The notes beneath the pieces are model-generated. The model did not search any database. It was not told the origin of the DNA and was given only the letters and a program-made list of their open reading frames with translations. The position numbers and the translations under genes are program-made. A stretch of 64,000 nucleotides of DNA, taken from Centrapalus pauciflorus. Lineage: Eukaryota; Streptophyta; Magnoliopsida; Asterales; Asteraceae. Shown here piece after piece: positions 19,743-28,825 of the stretch (its first letter is position 1; every line of letters starts with the position of its first letter). The stretch lies in contig JAANYP010003266.1 in assembly GCA_020465985.1 (NCBI GenBank), forward strand, positions 196,721 through 260,720, given 5' to 3'.

Positions 19743-21887
19743 ATGTCAGGATTAGGTGACATACCAAGCAACATGAACCCACAACAAATGTATGAAATGA
19801 TGCAACAACTACTAGCTCAGCATTCTGAACAACAAAATAAGTATATGCAAGAACAGCTTCATGCTAGAGATGAGGCCGAAGCAAAAAGACGCGCTGACAA
19901 AAAGAACAAAAGAAAAGATAAACAAATCCAGAACGATGAATCTGATTCTGATAACTCTACTCCGAATGCCCAAATTGAGCAGCCGAAAGGCTGTAAGTTC
20001 AAGGATTTTAAAGCTAGCGGTGCCCTTAACTTCGAGGGTACAGTCAATCCAATTCAAGCGATGGATTGGATAAGTCACACTGAAGAGATCTTCAGAATCT
20101 CTGATTGCTTGGAGTCAAAGAAAGTGAGTTATGCATCTGCTCTGTTCGTGGGTGCTGCCCGTGCCTGGTGGAAGACCCAGAGAAGTATTTATGGTGAGGA
20201 GGTCATCCAGACTCTAGAATGGGACCAGTTTCTTGAAATGTTCAACGCGAAGTATTGTCCTGCTGACCAACAAGACAAGATGGAGGTTCAACTGATGCAG
20301 TTAACCCAAGGCACCAAGACTGTAGACGAGTACGAGCACGAATTCTCACGGCTTTGTGGATATTCTTCCTATCAAGTAGCTACTGAAGAAAGAAAGATGA
20401 ACCGATTTCGTGGAGGACTTAACCCGAGATATCGACACCCAATGAGCGCGATAAAGTATAATTCTTATCTTGAAATGGTTGAAGTGGCAAGGCAGATTGA
20501 GAGGGGATATTTAGAGTACGGCGATCAACTCTATGCTCCATCAACGAACCCGACTTGTCCATCTCCTCCAAAGAAGCAAAGATTCGGCAGATTCTTCAAA
20601 CCAAATAAATCTCAGACTCAGCAGCCCCAGCAGTCTCAACAGTACAGCTCGCCACAAAAAGCTCAAGCTTACTCGCTTACAAATGAACCACGATTCTGCA
20701 AGAGATGCAGAAAATCGCATATGGGATTGTGTAATCCAGACGACGTCACGTGTTATGTGTGTAGCAGGATCGGTCATAGTAGAGAAGAGTGCCCCCAGCG
20801 AGGTCTTGGTTGTGCTAAATGCGGAAAGCATGGACATTTCATGTATCAGTGCCACAGTGGACAACGAGGTCAATCACAGTCATCAGCTGGAGGTTCTACA
20901 ATGAAAAGCTCAGCCGCAACTCCAACTGTTAGGACCCGTGCCTTCCAAATAACGGCGGAGGAAGCGAAAGAAACCCCGGATGTGGTTACCGGTACGTTTT
21001 TACTAAATTCAATACCTGCGCGTGTGTTATTCGATTCCGGTGCAACCCGTTCATACATCTCGACTACTTTTGCGCAAAGATTATCTAAGTTTCCTTCGAA
21101 GCTTCCTGTTATACTTGACATAGAGACAGCCAGTAATAATTACGTTATGGCTGATTCCGTTTATCGAAATTGCACATTACTTGTCAATCACGTTGTGTTC
21201 AACCTCAATCTTATCCCAATACCGTTAAAGGAATTCGACGTCATCATCGGCATGGATTGGTTAACGAACAACGAGGCTACAATTGTCTGCAACCGCCGAA
21301 TCATCCGAATCAAGACTTCAGACGGCCGAGTGTTAGAGTTCAAAGGCGACAAGCGTAAAGGTGCTCATTGTTTTATATCGGTTGAGAAAGCGCGTAAATA
21401 TCTTTCTAAGGGTCACGAATCCTACTTGTGTTATGTCTCGTCTGAAACTGTCTCTAAAGATAGCAAGAAATCAGTGTCTGATATTCCGATCGTCTGTGAG
21501 TTCCCAGACGTATTCCCTGATGACATTTCTGGAGTGCCACCAGAACGACAAGTTGAATTCGGGATTGACTTAGTTCCTGGTGCGGCTCCCATCGCTAAAG
21601 CCCCCTACAGACTTGCTCCTGCAGAAATGCAGGAAATGTCAAAACAACTGCAAGATCTGTTAGAGAAGGGATTTATCCGACCGAGTTCATCTCCGTGGGG
21701 TGCACCTGTCTTATTCGTTAAAAAGAAAGACGGAACTCTCCGAATGTGCATCGACTATCATGAGTTGAATAAAGTCACAATCAAAAATAAGTATCCTCTG
21801 CCCAGAATTGATGATCTATTTGATCAGCTACAAGGAGCCAGCTACTTCTCAAAAAAATCGATCGTCGTTCTGGGTATCATCAGCTGA
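19743..21887 (+). CDS. gag-pol: Gypsy-1 gag, protease and start of RT
   Basis: 714 residues from ATG 19743. Gag runs about residues 80-260 (CKFKDFKASG, ARAWWKTQR, TKTVDEYEHEFSRL). Zinc knuckles CYVCSRIGHSREEC (from residue 337) and CAKCGKHGHFMYQC (from 357) follow. The protease has DSG at about 431 and the lead-in to RT starts near 600 (ERQVEFGIDL), with RMCIDYHELNKVTIKNKYPLPRIDDLFDQL. After FSKK the frame runs into unrelated residues and a TGA. At 21851-21857 there is an in-phase A AAA AAA heptamer, and the -1 frame after it continues RT. A further Cys-rich segment, CKRCRKSHMGLC, precedes the first knuckle. Confidence 0.9.
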   Translation: MSGLGDIPSNMNPQQMYEMMQQLLAQHSEQQNKYMQEQLHARDEAEAKRRADKKNKRKDKQIQNDESDSDNSTPNAQIEQPKGCKFKDFKASGALNFEGTVNPIQAMDWISHTEEIFRISDCLESKKVSYASALFVGAARAWWKTQRSIYGEEVIQTLEWDQFLEMFNAKYCPADQQDKMEVQLMQLTQGTKTVDEYEHEFSRLCGYSSYQVATEERKMNRFRGGLNPRYRHPMSAIKYNSYLEMVEVARQIERGYLEYGDQLYAPSTNPTCPSPPKKQRFGRFFKPNKSQTQQPQQSQQYSSPQKAQAYSLTNEPRFCKRCRKSHMGLCNPDDVTCYVCSRIGHSREECPQRGLGCAKCGKHGHFMYQCHSGQRGQSQSSAGGSTMKSSAATPTVRTRAFQITAEEAKETPDVVTGTFLLNSIPARVLFDSGATRSYISTTFAQRLSKFPSKLPVILDIETASNNYVMADSVYRNCTLLVNHVVFNLNLIPIPLKEFDVIIGMDWLTNNEATIVCNRRIIRIKTSDGRVLEFKGDKRKGAHCFISVEKARKYLSKGHESYLCYVSSETVSKDSKKSVSDIPIVCEFPDVFPDDISGVPPERQVEFGIDLVPGAAPIAKAPYRLAPAEMQEMSKQLQDLLEKGFIRPSSSPWGAPVLFVKKKDGTLRMCIDYHELNKVTIKNKYPLPRIDDLFDQLQGASYFSKKSIVVLGIIS

Positions 21888-22177
21888 AAGTTAAAGATGA
21901 GGATATTCCAAAGACAGCATTCCGAACAAGATATGGTCATTACGAATTTCTCGTAATGCCTTTCGGTTTAACGAATGCACCAGCGGCGTTCATGGATCTC
22001 ATGAATCGCGTGTGCAGACCAATGCTGGATAAGTCAGTTATCGTGTTCATAGACGATATCCTGATTTACTCCAAAACGGAGGCTGATCATGTTGTTCATC
22101 TACGTCAATTGCTAGAGTTATTGAGAAATGAAAGACTCTATGCAAAATTCTCAAAGTGCGAGTTTTGGCTCAGACAG
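21857..22177 (+). CDS. pol: Gypsy-1 RT continuation, exon upstream of the intron
   Basis: This frame (-1 relative to the gag frame) carries GYHQLKV, FRTRYGHYEF, MPFGLTNAPAAF and the FIDDILIYSK catalytic motif of reverse transcriptase with both aspartates. It ends at WLRQ, where a GT donor begins at 22178. The codon boundary is exact, so the intron is phase 0. Read through unspliced, the frame stops at 22306. Confidence 0.85.
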
Positions 22178-22259
22178 GTAAAAATCTTACATTGTCTCGA
22201 GTTATTTCTTAAAGCGTTCGTTGTTTCAAAACTTGAATTCTACTTTGATTTCTTTTTAG
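22178..22259 (+). other. Intron candidate inside Gypsy-1 RT
   Basis: 82 bp beginning GTAAAAATC and ending in a pyrimidine tract plus TTTTTAG, with CAG before the donor. Removal joins two codons exactly: WLRQ to IQFLGHVV. Gypsy-2 has the same protein region uninterrupted (33680-33720), which marks both edges of the insert. It is AT-rich like plant introns, and its length is near the usual lower end for them. 82 is not divisible by three, so retention breaks pol. An insertion of another kind is possible but would have to mimic both splice sites. Confidence 0.8.
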
Positions 22260-24401
22260 ATTCAATTCCTTGGCCATGTTGTATCTGGCGAAGGCATCTC
22301 CGTTGATCCATCCAAAGTCGAGGCCGTTCAAAAATGGCAAACGCCTCGCAATGCCTCCGAAATCAGAAGTTTCCTTGGATTGGCTGGTTACTACCGGCGA
22401 TTCATTAAGGACTTTTCGAAGATTGCTGTGCCACTTACGATGCTAACACGAAAGAATACACCTTTCGTATGGGCTGATAAACAGCAAGAGGCATTTGAAA
22501 CTCTGAAGCAGAAACTCATTCAAGCGCCGATCCTAGCCTTACCAGAGGGCAATGATGACTTCGTCGTTTATAGCGATGCATCTGGTACAGGTTTAGGTTG
22601 TGTCCTCATGCAAAGGGGAAAAGTCATTGCCTACGCTTCAAGGCAATTGAAAGACTACGAGAAAAGTGCACCAACTAATGATCTTGAGTTGGCTGCCGTT
22701 ACCTTTGCATTAAAAATTTGGCGGCATTATCTCTATGGGACTTGGTGTCAGCTTTACACCGATCATAAAAGTCTCAAACATCTTTTTACTCAAAAGGATC
22801 TGAACATGAAACAGCGCCGGTCCTTGGAGCTTATCAAGGACTATGATTGCGAGATCCTATATCATCCCGGCAAAGCCAATGTGGTCGCGAATGCATTGAG
22901 TAGAAAAGTCTATCCGGAAAAGTGTTGCTATACCCTGACTCCAATTGTATTCTCTTCTGATCTCATTGAAGATATTAAAACTGCTCAAGCTGAAGCATTG
23001 AAAGAAGAGAACATCTGTTTTGAAAATCTCAAAGGGCAACTTCAATTTCTGTCTATGAATCATTTGGGACTTCAATGTCTCAAGGGAAACCGAATCTGGA
23101 TTCCTAAATATGGTTCTATTCGCAACACTCTTCTATCTGAAGCCCATCAGTCCAAGTTATCCATTCATCCTGGCAGCTCAAAGATGTATTTCGATCTGAA
23201 AGCGGATTATTGGTGGCCAGGAATGAAGAAAGACATCGGTCAATTCGTTGAAAGCTGCATAGTATGTCAAATGGTTAAGGCAGAACACCAGAAGCCCTTC
23301 GGGGATATGCAACCACTGCCAGTTCCTGAGTGGAAGTGGGAGCATATAACCATGGACTTTGTCACAAAATTGCCAAAGACCAAGAGACAACACGACTCCA
23401 TCTGGGTAGTCGTGGATCGATTAACGAAGTCAGCGCATTTTATACCGATGAAAGAGACATACTCACTTGATAGATTGGCGCAGATGTACATCACCGAGGT
23501 TATTTCACGTCACGGTGTGCCAAAATCTATCGTCTCTGATCGTGATAGTCGTTTCACTTCGAGATTTTGGAAAGCACTGCAAGACGGGATGGGTACTCGA
23601 ATCTCAATGAGTACAGCTTATCACCCTAATGCAGATGGCCAAAGTGAACGCACTATCCTAACTCTGGAAGATATGCTCCGTGCCTGCGTTCTTGATCTGG
23701 GTGGTAACTGGGATGACCATTTACCCTTGGTCGAATTCTCATACAACAACAGTTATCATTCCACGATTAAGATGGCTCCTTTTGAAGCTTTATATGGACG
23801 AAAGTGCAGAACTTCCACCTGTTGGCGCGAAACAGGTGAATCGCCTTTAGCAGGTCCTGCCCTTCTACAGTTGACTCATGATAAGATTCAACTTGTTAGA
23901 AGGAACATCCTTGAAGCTCAAAGCAGGCAGAAGTCATATTACGATAATCGTCACAGATCGATCAGTTTTGCAGTTAACGATTGGGTGATGCTGAAAGTAT
24001 CTCCAATGAAGAATGTGGTCCGGTTCATAAAGAGGAACAAGCTAGCTCCGAGATTCATCGGCCCGTTCAAGATTGTTGAAAAGATAGGAAATCAATCTTA
24101 TCATCTTGAACTGCCAACTGACTTAGCTGGAATACATCCTGTATTCCATGTTAGTCATCTACGAAAGAGTCTAGCTGATGAAAGAGAGGTACAGATACCA
24201 CACGTTAATGTGCAAATTGATGAGAAGCTTCGAGTGGTTGAAGAGCCAGAATGTATTCTGGACTCGAAGACCAAAAAGCTTCGTAATAAAGAGATACAGA
24301 TGGTGCTCGTCCAGTGGAAACACCACAAGGGTTCGCATCAGTCTTGGGAATCGAGAGATGTCATGAAAGCTACCTATCCAAGTCTGTTCGAACATAGCTA
24401 A
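22260..24401 (+). CDS. pol: Gypsy-1 RT thumb, RNase H, integrase and chromodomain
   Basis: Open from 22260 (IQFLGH) to the TAA at 24401. RNase H has DASGTGLG, NDLELAAV (usually HDLEL), YTDHKSL and VANALSRK, where the last catalytic Asp is Asn (codon 22890). The integrase zinc region has HPGSSKMY...CIVCQ. The catalytic triad is D, D and E at 23355, 23538 and 23646, with 35 residues between the last two. The GPF/IHPVFHVSHL region is followed by a chromodomain (ILDSKTKKLRNKEIQMVLVQWKHHKG...SWE) near the C-terminus. Chromodomains steer integration toward modified histones, as known for chromoviruses. Confidence 0.92.
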   Translation: MQFLGHVVSGEGISVDPSKVEAVQKWQTPRNASEIRSFLGLAGYYRRFIKDFSKIAVPLTMLTRKNTPFVWADKQQEAFETLKQKLIQAPILALPEGNDDFVVYSDASGTGLGCVLMQRGKVIAYASRQLKDYEKSAPTNDLELAAVTFALKIWRHYLYGTWCQLYTDHKSLKHLFTQKDLNMKQRRSLELIKDYDCEILYHPGKANVVANALSRKVYPEKCCYTLTPIVFSSDLIEDIKTAQAEALKEENICFENLKGQLQFLSMNHLGLQCLKGNRIWIPKYGSIRNTLLSEAHQSKLSIHPGSSKMYFDLKADYWWPGMKKDIGQFVESCIVCQMVKAEHQKPFGDMQPLPVPEWKWEHITMDFVTKLPKTKRQHDSIWVVVDRLTKSAHFIPMKETYSLDRLAQMYITEVISRHGVPKSIVSDRDSRFTSRFWKALQDGMGTRISMSTAYHPNADGQSERTILTLEDMLRACVLDLGGNWDDHLPLVEFSYNNSYHSTIKMAPFEALYGRKCRTSTCWRETGESPLAGPALLQLTHDKIQLVRRNILEAQSRQKSYYDNRHRSISFAVNDWVMLKVSPMKNVVRFIKRNKLAPRFIGPFKIVEKIGNQSYHLELPTDLAGIHPVFHVSHLRKSLADEREVQIPHVNVQIDEKLRVVEEPECILDSKTKKLRNKEIQMVLVQWKHHKGSHQSWESRDVMKATYPSLFEHS

Positions 24402-24438
24402 CTTCGAGGACGAAGTTTATGCGTGGTGGAGCCCATTC

Positions 24439-26936
24439 TGTAACAACCTAGCTTTTTACTTAACTTTAATTCTGTCTTTGATTCAATAATGTAATTTTAT
24501 TACATTATTTGTATTGTAATTTTAATTAGGTAATGAGAATATTTAATCAATATAAGTTATATTAGAAATGATAAAAAGTAAAGATAAGTTAGTTAACTAA
24601 AAAGAATCAGATATTGAGGGATCAAAAGCGACAAATTCATAAAGTTGAAAATAAGAAGACATAAAGTCTTTTAATTCCTCATTATCACACATTAAGCAAA
24701 AATCAATTCTCTCTCTTCTTTCTCTCACTACCATACGGCTTCTCTCAAAATCACCAAGAACTTCATTAATTTGCAATTAATTGAGGAAGTAATCAAAGAA
24801 GGAGTTACAACAATAATCAATCATCATCAAACAACAAGATTTTCGAGGTAAAAACCCATTTAAATTTCGCATTCTATGAGTTTTGGTTCGGTTTTGTTAA
24901 AAAACCGAAACCTAAGATTATAATTTGAGATTTGTTGGTTGCATGTTGGAAATTTTAATAGATAAGCATGTATTTAAGTGTATAAATGTAATAAAAACAA
25001 AGATTTTAGTTTGGATTGTTCAAATAATGATGAAATCGGAATTTTGGTGTAAAAATATGTTCTTGACAAAAAGTTTGTATTTTGAACGATCTTGCACAAA
25101 TTATATTGTTTTTGATAGGGAAAATGATATAAAATCAACCTAATAATGATAATATAACATTATTTTAAGTTGCATGTTAATAAAAATAACTTTTTAGAAA
25201 TTTTATGAAAAACCCGTATGCATAAAGTTAAGAACAATAAGAACAAAATCTGGGAAAATATGAACATGTAGGATCCGAATTCGGCTGAGTCCGAATTCGG
25301 ATAAGAGACACCAATTCGGATCCCTTGTCTCGGACCCTATGATTCGGATGTGATGCCCCATTTCGGATCTCATGATTTCGGATGAAGCATTTCGGGTGAA
25401 AGGTGGTCCGAACTCGGATGACCCGAGTTCGGATGGTATAATTCGGATCACTCATTTCGGTTCCGCCCGGTCCGAATCCGGTTAACCCATTTCGGATATG
25501 TCCGAATCCGGGTGCTTGATCCGGATGGTCCGAATTTAATGAATCCGAATCCTAGCCTTGTGTTTTGATATTTTAACATCACAAATAGATATTATTTTTA
25601 TAAATACAAGAACCATGAATTAAATGATTATAGTAATTAAAGATTTATAAATCAACATGATTATATATATATATATATATATATCCTTTGGGAATTCAAA
25701 GAAACAAAGAAAAGGAACTAACAAGGATAGATGAGTTATCAGTAATCAGATAAGATAAAATAATGATTACTAATCTAAAAGCTAATGATATGATACAATA
25801 ATTATTCTGGACAAGTTCAGTTAAATCCTGAACACAGATTTAAAGATACTGAAAGTGGGTCATTGATTTGAAAAGAAAAGCCAGAGATCATATAGATCAA
25901 GATTAAAGATAAATCCTGAGATAACTCAGGTGGTGGATTGTAAATCTGCTAGATAAAGACCCCAGAACCGGTGAGTTATAGATATTCAGTTTTTGCATGC
26001 TAGACTTCCGATTGAGATATATTGTTGATGATAGATTATTTGACATTCATGAATGCTCAGCTGGATTGTGACCTATGCACACCATGGTTCGGTGATGCCC
26101 TGTGGATCATGATGGCTATTTGACTTATCACTTCGCATGACATTGTATTTATAATTTCGTTCAGATATTGATATGAGATTATTTCTATCATGACATTGAT
26201 GACTTATGCTTTCATTATTACTCGCATCTTCGACATATTGATTCAGCTTAGCATGATTAGCCTTGTCGGTCTATTGTTCTAGACCATGCTATTTCACCAG
26301 TTCTATTGAACTTGGTATAGACACTCCGATGTTCCCCCATGAAGACCGCTGGTAGCTAGCCCAGCATAAGTGGATAGCTTCCACTAAAAGCGTGAGCGTG
26401 GGCTGAACATCATCCAATTCTATGAATTCTATGTCTCAATCATGAGTGGCTGTAGCGGCAGTCCAGACATATCACGCTTTGACCCATGATCCGCTTGATT
26501 AATGCATTTGAATCTGAAAATCTATATTCTCACTAAGCTTTGCTTACAGTTGCTATTTGACATTTTTACAGGAAAAGATAAAGGAAAGTCACCTGCAGGA
26601 CCTAGTTCTTAGGTCTTACAAGATCAAGATTGAAGTATTCTATAGACCACTACTCAACAAACCCTTCGGTACTGATTGGCAGATGATAATTGTGGTGGTC
26701 TGGGTAGATGTAATTTGATTGTATGATGACATGTATTAGATTAGTCTGGTACCCTTTATTAGTTTATTTTAAAAATTGTAATCTGAACTACAATTGTATT
26801 AAACTTATCCTAATGTTTGTACTTGTAATCTGAAATTCCGCAACTTAAATTACTCTATCTTAGTTATGATTGATATCGTGTTGCATGATGTGGGACCTAG
26901 ACTCTGAGGACTGCCCCGTAAGGGAAGGTCTTCACA
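24439..26936 (+). repeat. 3' LTR of Gypsy-1
   Basis: 2,498 bp, matching 16998-19542 with nine substitutions that I could see, one extra C near 25422 and a shorter AT run. A GGTGGAGCCC-containing stretch lies just before it and may be the polypurine tract. Confidence 0.95.
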
Positions 26937-26941
26937 GCCCC
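26937..26941. repeat. Target-site duplication of Gypsy-1
   Basis: GCCCC here and at 16993-16997, flanking the element exactly. Confidence 0.95.
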
Positions 26942-27404
26942 AACCCAATGATTCTCTCCTCACGAAACTCTCTGATTGCAATCAAGTTCGAGATCGCCTT
27001 CTGCTAAATGTCTGACAAATTCTGCAAAAGTCTTATAATTAATGGAATTAACCCTTAATTATACTGACAGATTCGAGTTTGTCTAGGACAAATTCGAATC
27101 TGGCCCAAGGCCTAATTCGAACTTGTCCTCCTAGACAAATTCGAATCTATACCAAAAGTCGAACCTCATCATTCAAACTTATGTTTGAACTTACGCTTTA
27201 CCTTATGTTTGAATTTATATTTGAACTTTATGTTTGAACTTCTTGTAATACATTACACCAAGTTCAAGCATACAAACAATCAATATCAAACATACATAAT
27301 CCAACATATATCAAACACTTGTTAATATCTAATTTCAAGTAAATAGACTTACACAAAATGGTATCTAAACTTAGACTGCTAACGTCACACAGGATGTACT
27401 AACA
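26942..27404 (-). repeat. 5' LTR of Copia-1(-), second part
   Basis: 463 bp completing the LTR that starts at 16855; together they make about 606 bp, ending TGTACTAACA on the plus strand (TGTTAGTACA read on the minus strand). Compared with the 3' LTR it keeps a longer TTCGAA-rich middle (27100-27140). Confidence 0.92.
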
Positions 27405-27407
27405 TTC

Positions 27408-27969
27408 TGTTGGTACATCCAGTGTGACGACAACAGTCTAGTTTTGTTATTGATATCTTGATTGTGTATGATGCTTACATTTGCATGATAAGTTTTAGAC
27501 TATCATATTAAGTTCTAGAATAAGTTCTAGGAACAAGTTCATAGATAAGTTCGAAAGCTATGGTTCGAACTTATGGAGGACAAGTTCGAAAGGCCTTGGG
27601 CTTAGTCAAACTTGTCCTGGTCAAGTTCGAACCGGGGTCTATAATTAAGGATCTGAATCAGTTTTTAGAAGAAGATCTTTGACGGCTCAGAGGTTCTGTC
27701 GAACTTGAGAGCAAAAAGACCATCCGGGTGAAGAAGACTTTTGCAGAATTTGTCAGAGCGTTTAGCAAAAGGCGATCTCGAACTTGCTAGCAATCAGAGA
27801 GTTTCGTGTGGTGAGAATCATCGTGTTGGGATGATCTGTTGTTCGTCTGTCACTGTGCTAGTCTCCGTGTTTCGGTGTGCGTGGTCTATCCGTCAAGCCG
27901 CTAATGAGGATTCCGCACTCGTTGGCAGGTGTCGCGTCAAGATAGGATCCGTAGACAGCAGACCTTACA
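27408..27969 (+). repeat. 3' LTR of Copia-1(+)
   Basis: 562 bp, TGTTGGTACA...GACCTTACA, in plus orientation. It is the reverse-complement relative of the LTRs at 1892 and 16855, and it completes the element whose body ends at 1891. Its right flank is Tat integrase coding sequence. Confidence 0.9.
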
Positions 27970-28723
27970 TTGAAGCTAAGCCTTTAGCCACCGTAACAGG
28001 AAATCACATGTTAAACTTTGTATGGAACAATATAGTCTGTCGTTTCGGCCTACCTCACACCATTGTGAGTGACAATGGTAAACAGTTTGCAGAAAACCCT
28101 TTCAGGTCTTGGTGTGAAGAGATGAAAATCAAGCATGCTTTTACATTTGTGGCTCATCCTCAAGCTAACGGTCAAGTGGAAGTAACAAATCGATAAATAG
28201 TGAAGGGGATAAAGAAAAGATTAGAAGGAGCGTCCAATGGATGGATAGAGGAGATTCCTAGTGTGCTATGGGGAAGCAGGACGACACAAAAAAGCAGTAC
28301 GGGTGAAACACCCTTTGGATTGGTATATGGGGTGGAGGCTATGTTGCCAATTAAGGTTAGCGTCCCTACGCATAAGCGAACTCATTACGAATCGGAGGAT
28401 AATCTCTCAGAAACGTTAGTAAATCTCACTTGCTAGAAGAAAAGAGGGAGATTGCAGCAATTAGAGAGGCTTATCACAAACAAGCCATGCGGAGGTATTA
28501 CGACAGAAATGTCAAGGCTACTTCCTTCCGAGTAGATGACTTGGTCCTCAGGAAAAATGAAGCCAGCCAAACAGAAAATCAAGGAAAGCTGGGGCCTAAC
28601 TGGGAGGGTCCATATCGGGTTAGCAAAGTTTGTAATATTGGATCCTATCAGTTGGAAACTTTAGGGGGTTCTCCTGTTCCCCGTACTTGGCATGTTAGTA
28701 ACTTAAGGCGATTTTACATGTAA
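27970..28723 (+). pseudogene. pol: Tat integrase, catalytic core to C-terminus
   Basis: It starts in mid-domain at EAKPLATVT, directly after the Copia-1(+) LTR. It contains RFGLPHTIVSDNGKQF and HPQANGQVEVTNR (second catalytic Asp and the Glu), then TAA at 28194, PSVLWGSRTTQKSSTGETPF, a frameshift near 28430, and the closing LGPNWEGPYRV...RTWHVSNLRRFYM without a chromodomain. That ending is typical of Tat and Athila elements. The first catalytic Asp would lie beyond the insertion. Confidence 0.85.
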
Positions 28724-28820
28724 TTCCATATAACATGTAACCAGCTATTGTAACTAACCGTATTATTCCTACGTGGATTCTAACAATGAAGGAAAGGTTT
28801 GATAACAATTTATTTGTTTG

Positions 28821-28825
28821 GATAC
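28821..28825. repeat. Target-site duplication of Gypsy-2, left
   Basis: GATAC here and at 38098-38102. Confidence 0.93.

Larger units (their letters stand above)
16998..26936 (+). mobile_element. Gypsy-1: young Tekay/Del-type chromovirus
   Basis: 9,939 bp with long LTRs (2,545 and 2,498 bp, TGTAAC...TTCACA) and perfect GCCCC duplications at 16993-16997 and 26937-26941. The PBS is at 19546. Internal order is gag, protease, RT, RNase H, integrase, chromodomain, which together with long LTRs fits the Tekay/Del clade. The LTRs differ by only nine substitutions, one single-base indel and an AT-repeat length change that I could find, so insertion is recent. Lesions: a frame break in RT at an A-run, an intron-like insert in RT, and an Asp-to-Asn change in RNase H. 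Confidence 0.95.
1892..27404 (-). mobile_element. Copia-1(-): nested SIRE-like Ty1/copia element
   Basis: Read on the minus strand the order is: 5' LTR (27404 down to 16855, interrupted by Gypsy-1), PBS, long gag, protease remnant, integrase, RT, RNase H (ending 10167), a 2.2-kb spacer, aORF, PPT and 3' LTR (2462 down to 1892). The outer LTRs resemble each other closely. Inside lie a second, more diverged LTR (4289-4953) and a second aORF C-terminus, which indicate a fused pair of nested relatives. Stops and frameshifts in every module make it inactive. Order (INT before RT) and the 3' extra ORF place it in the SIRE/Maximus-like copia group. Confidence 0.88.

Noticed and set aside
27741..28196. 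A 151-residue ORF spanning the Copia-1(+) LTR end and the Tat integrase
   Set aside because: It is a chance fusion across an insertion junction: the first part is LTR sequence, the second is truncated integrase with a stop at 28194.
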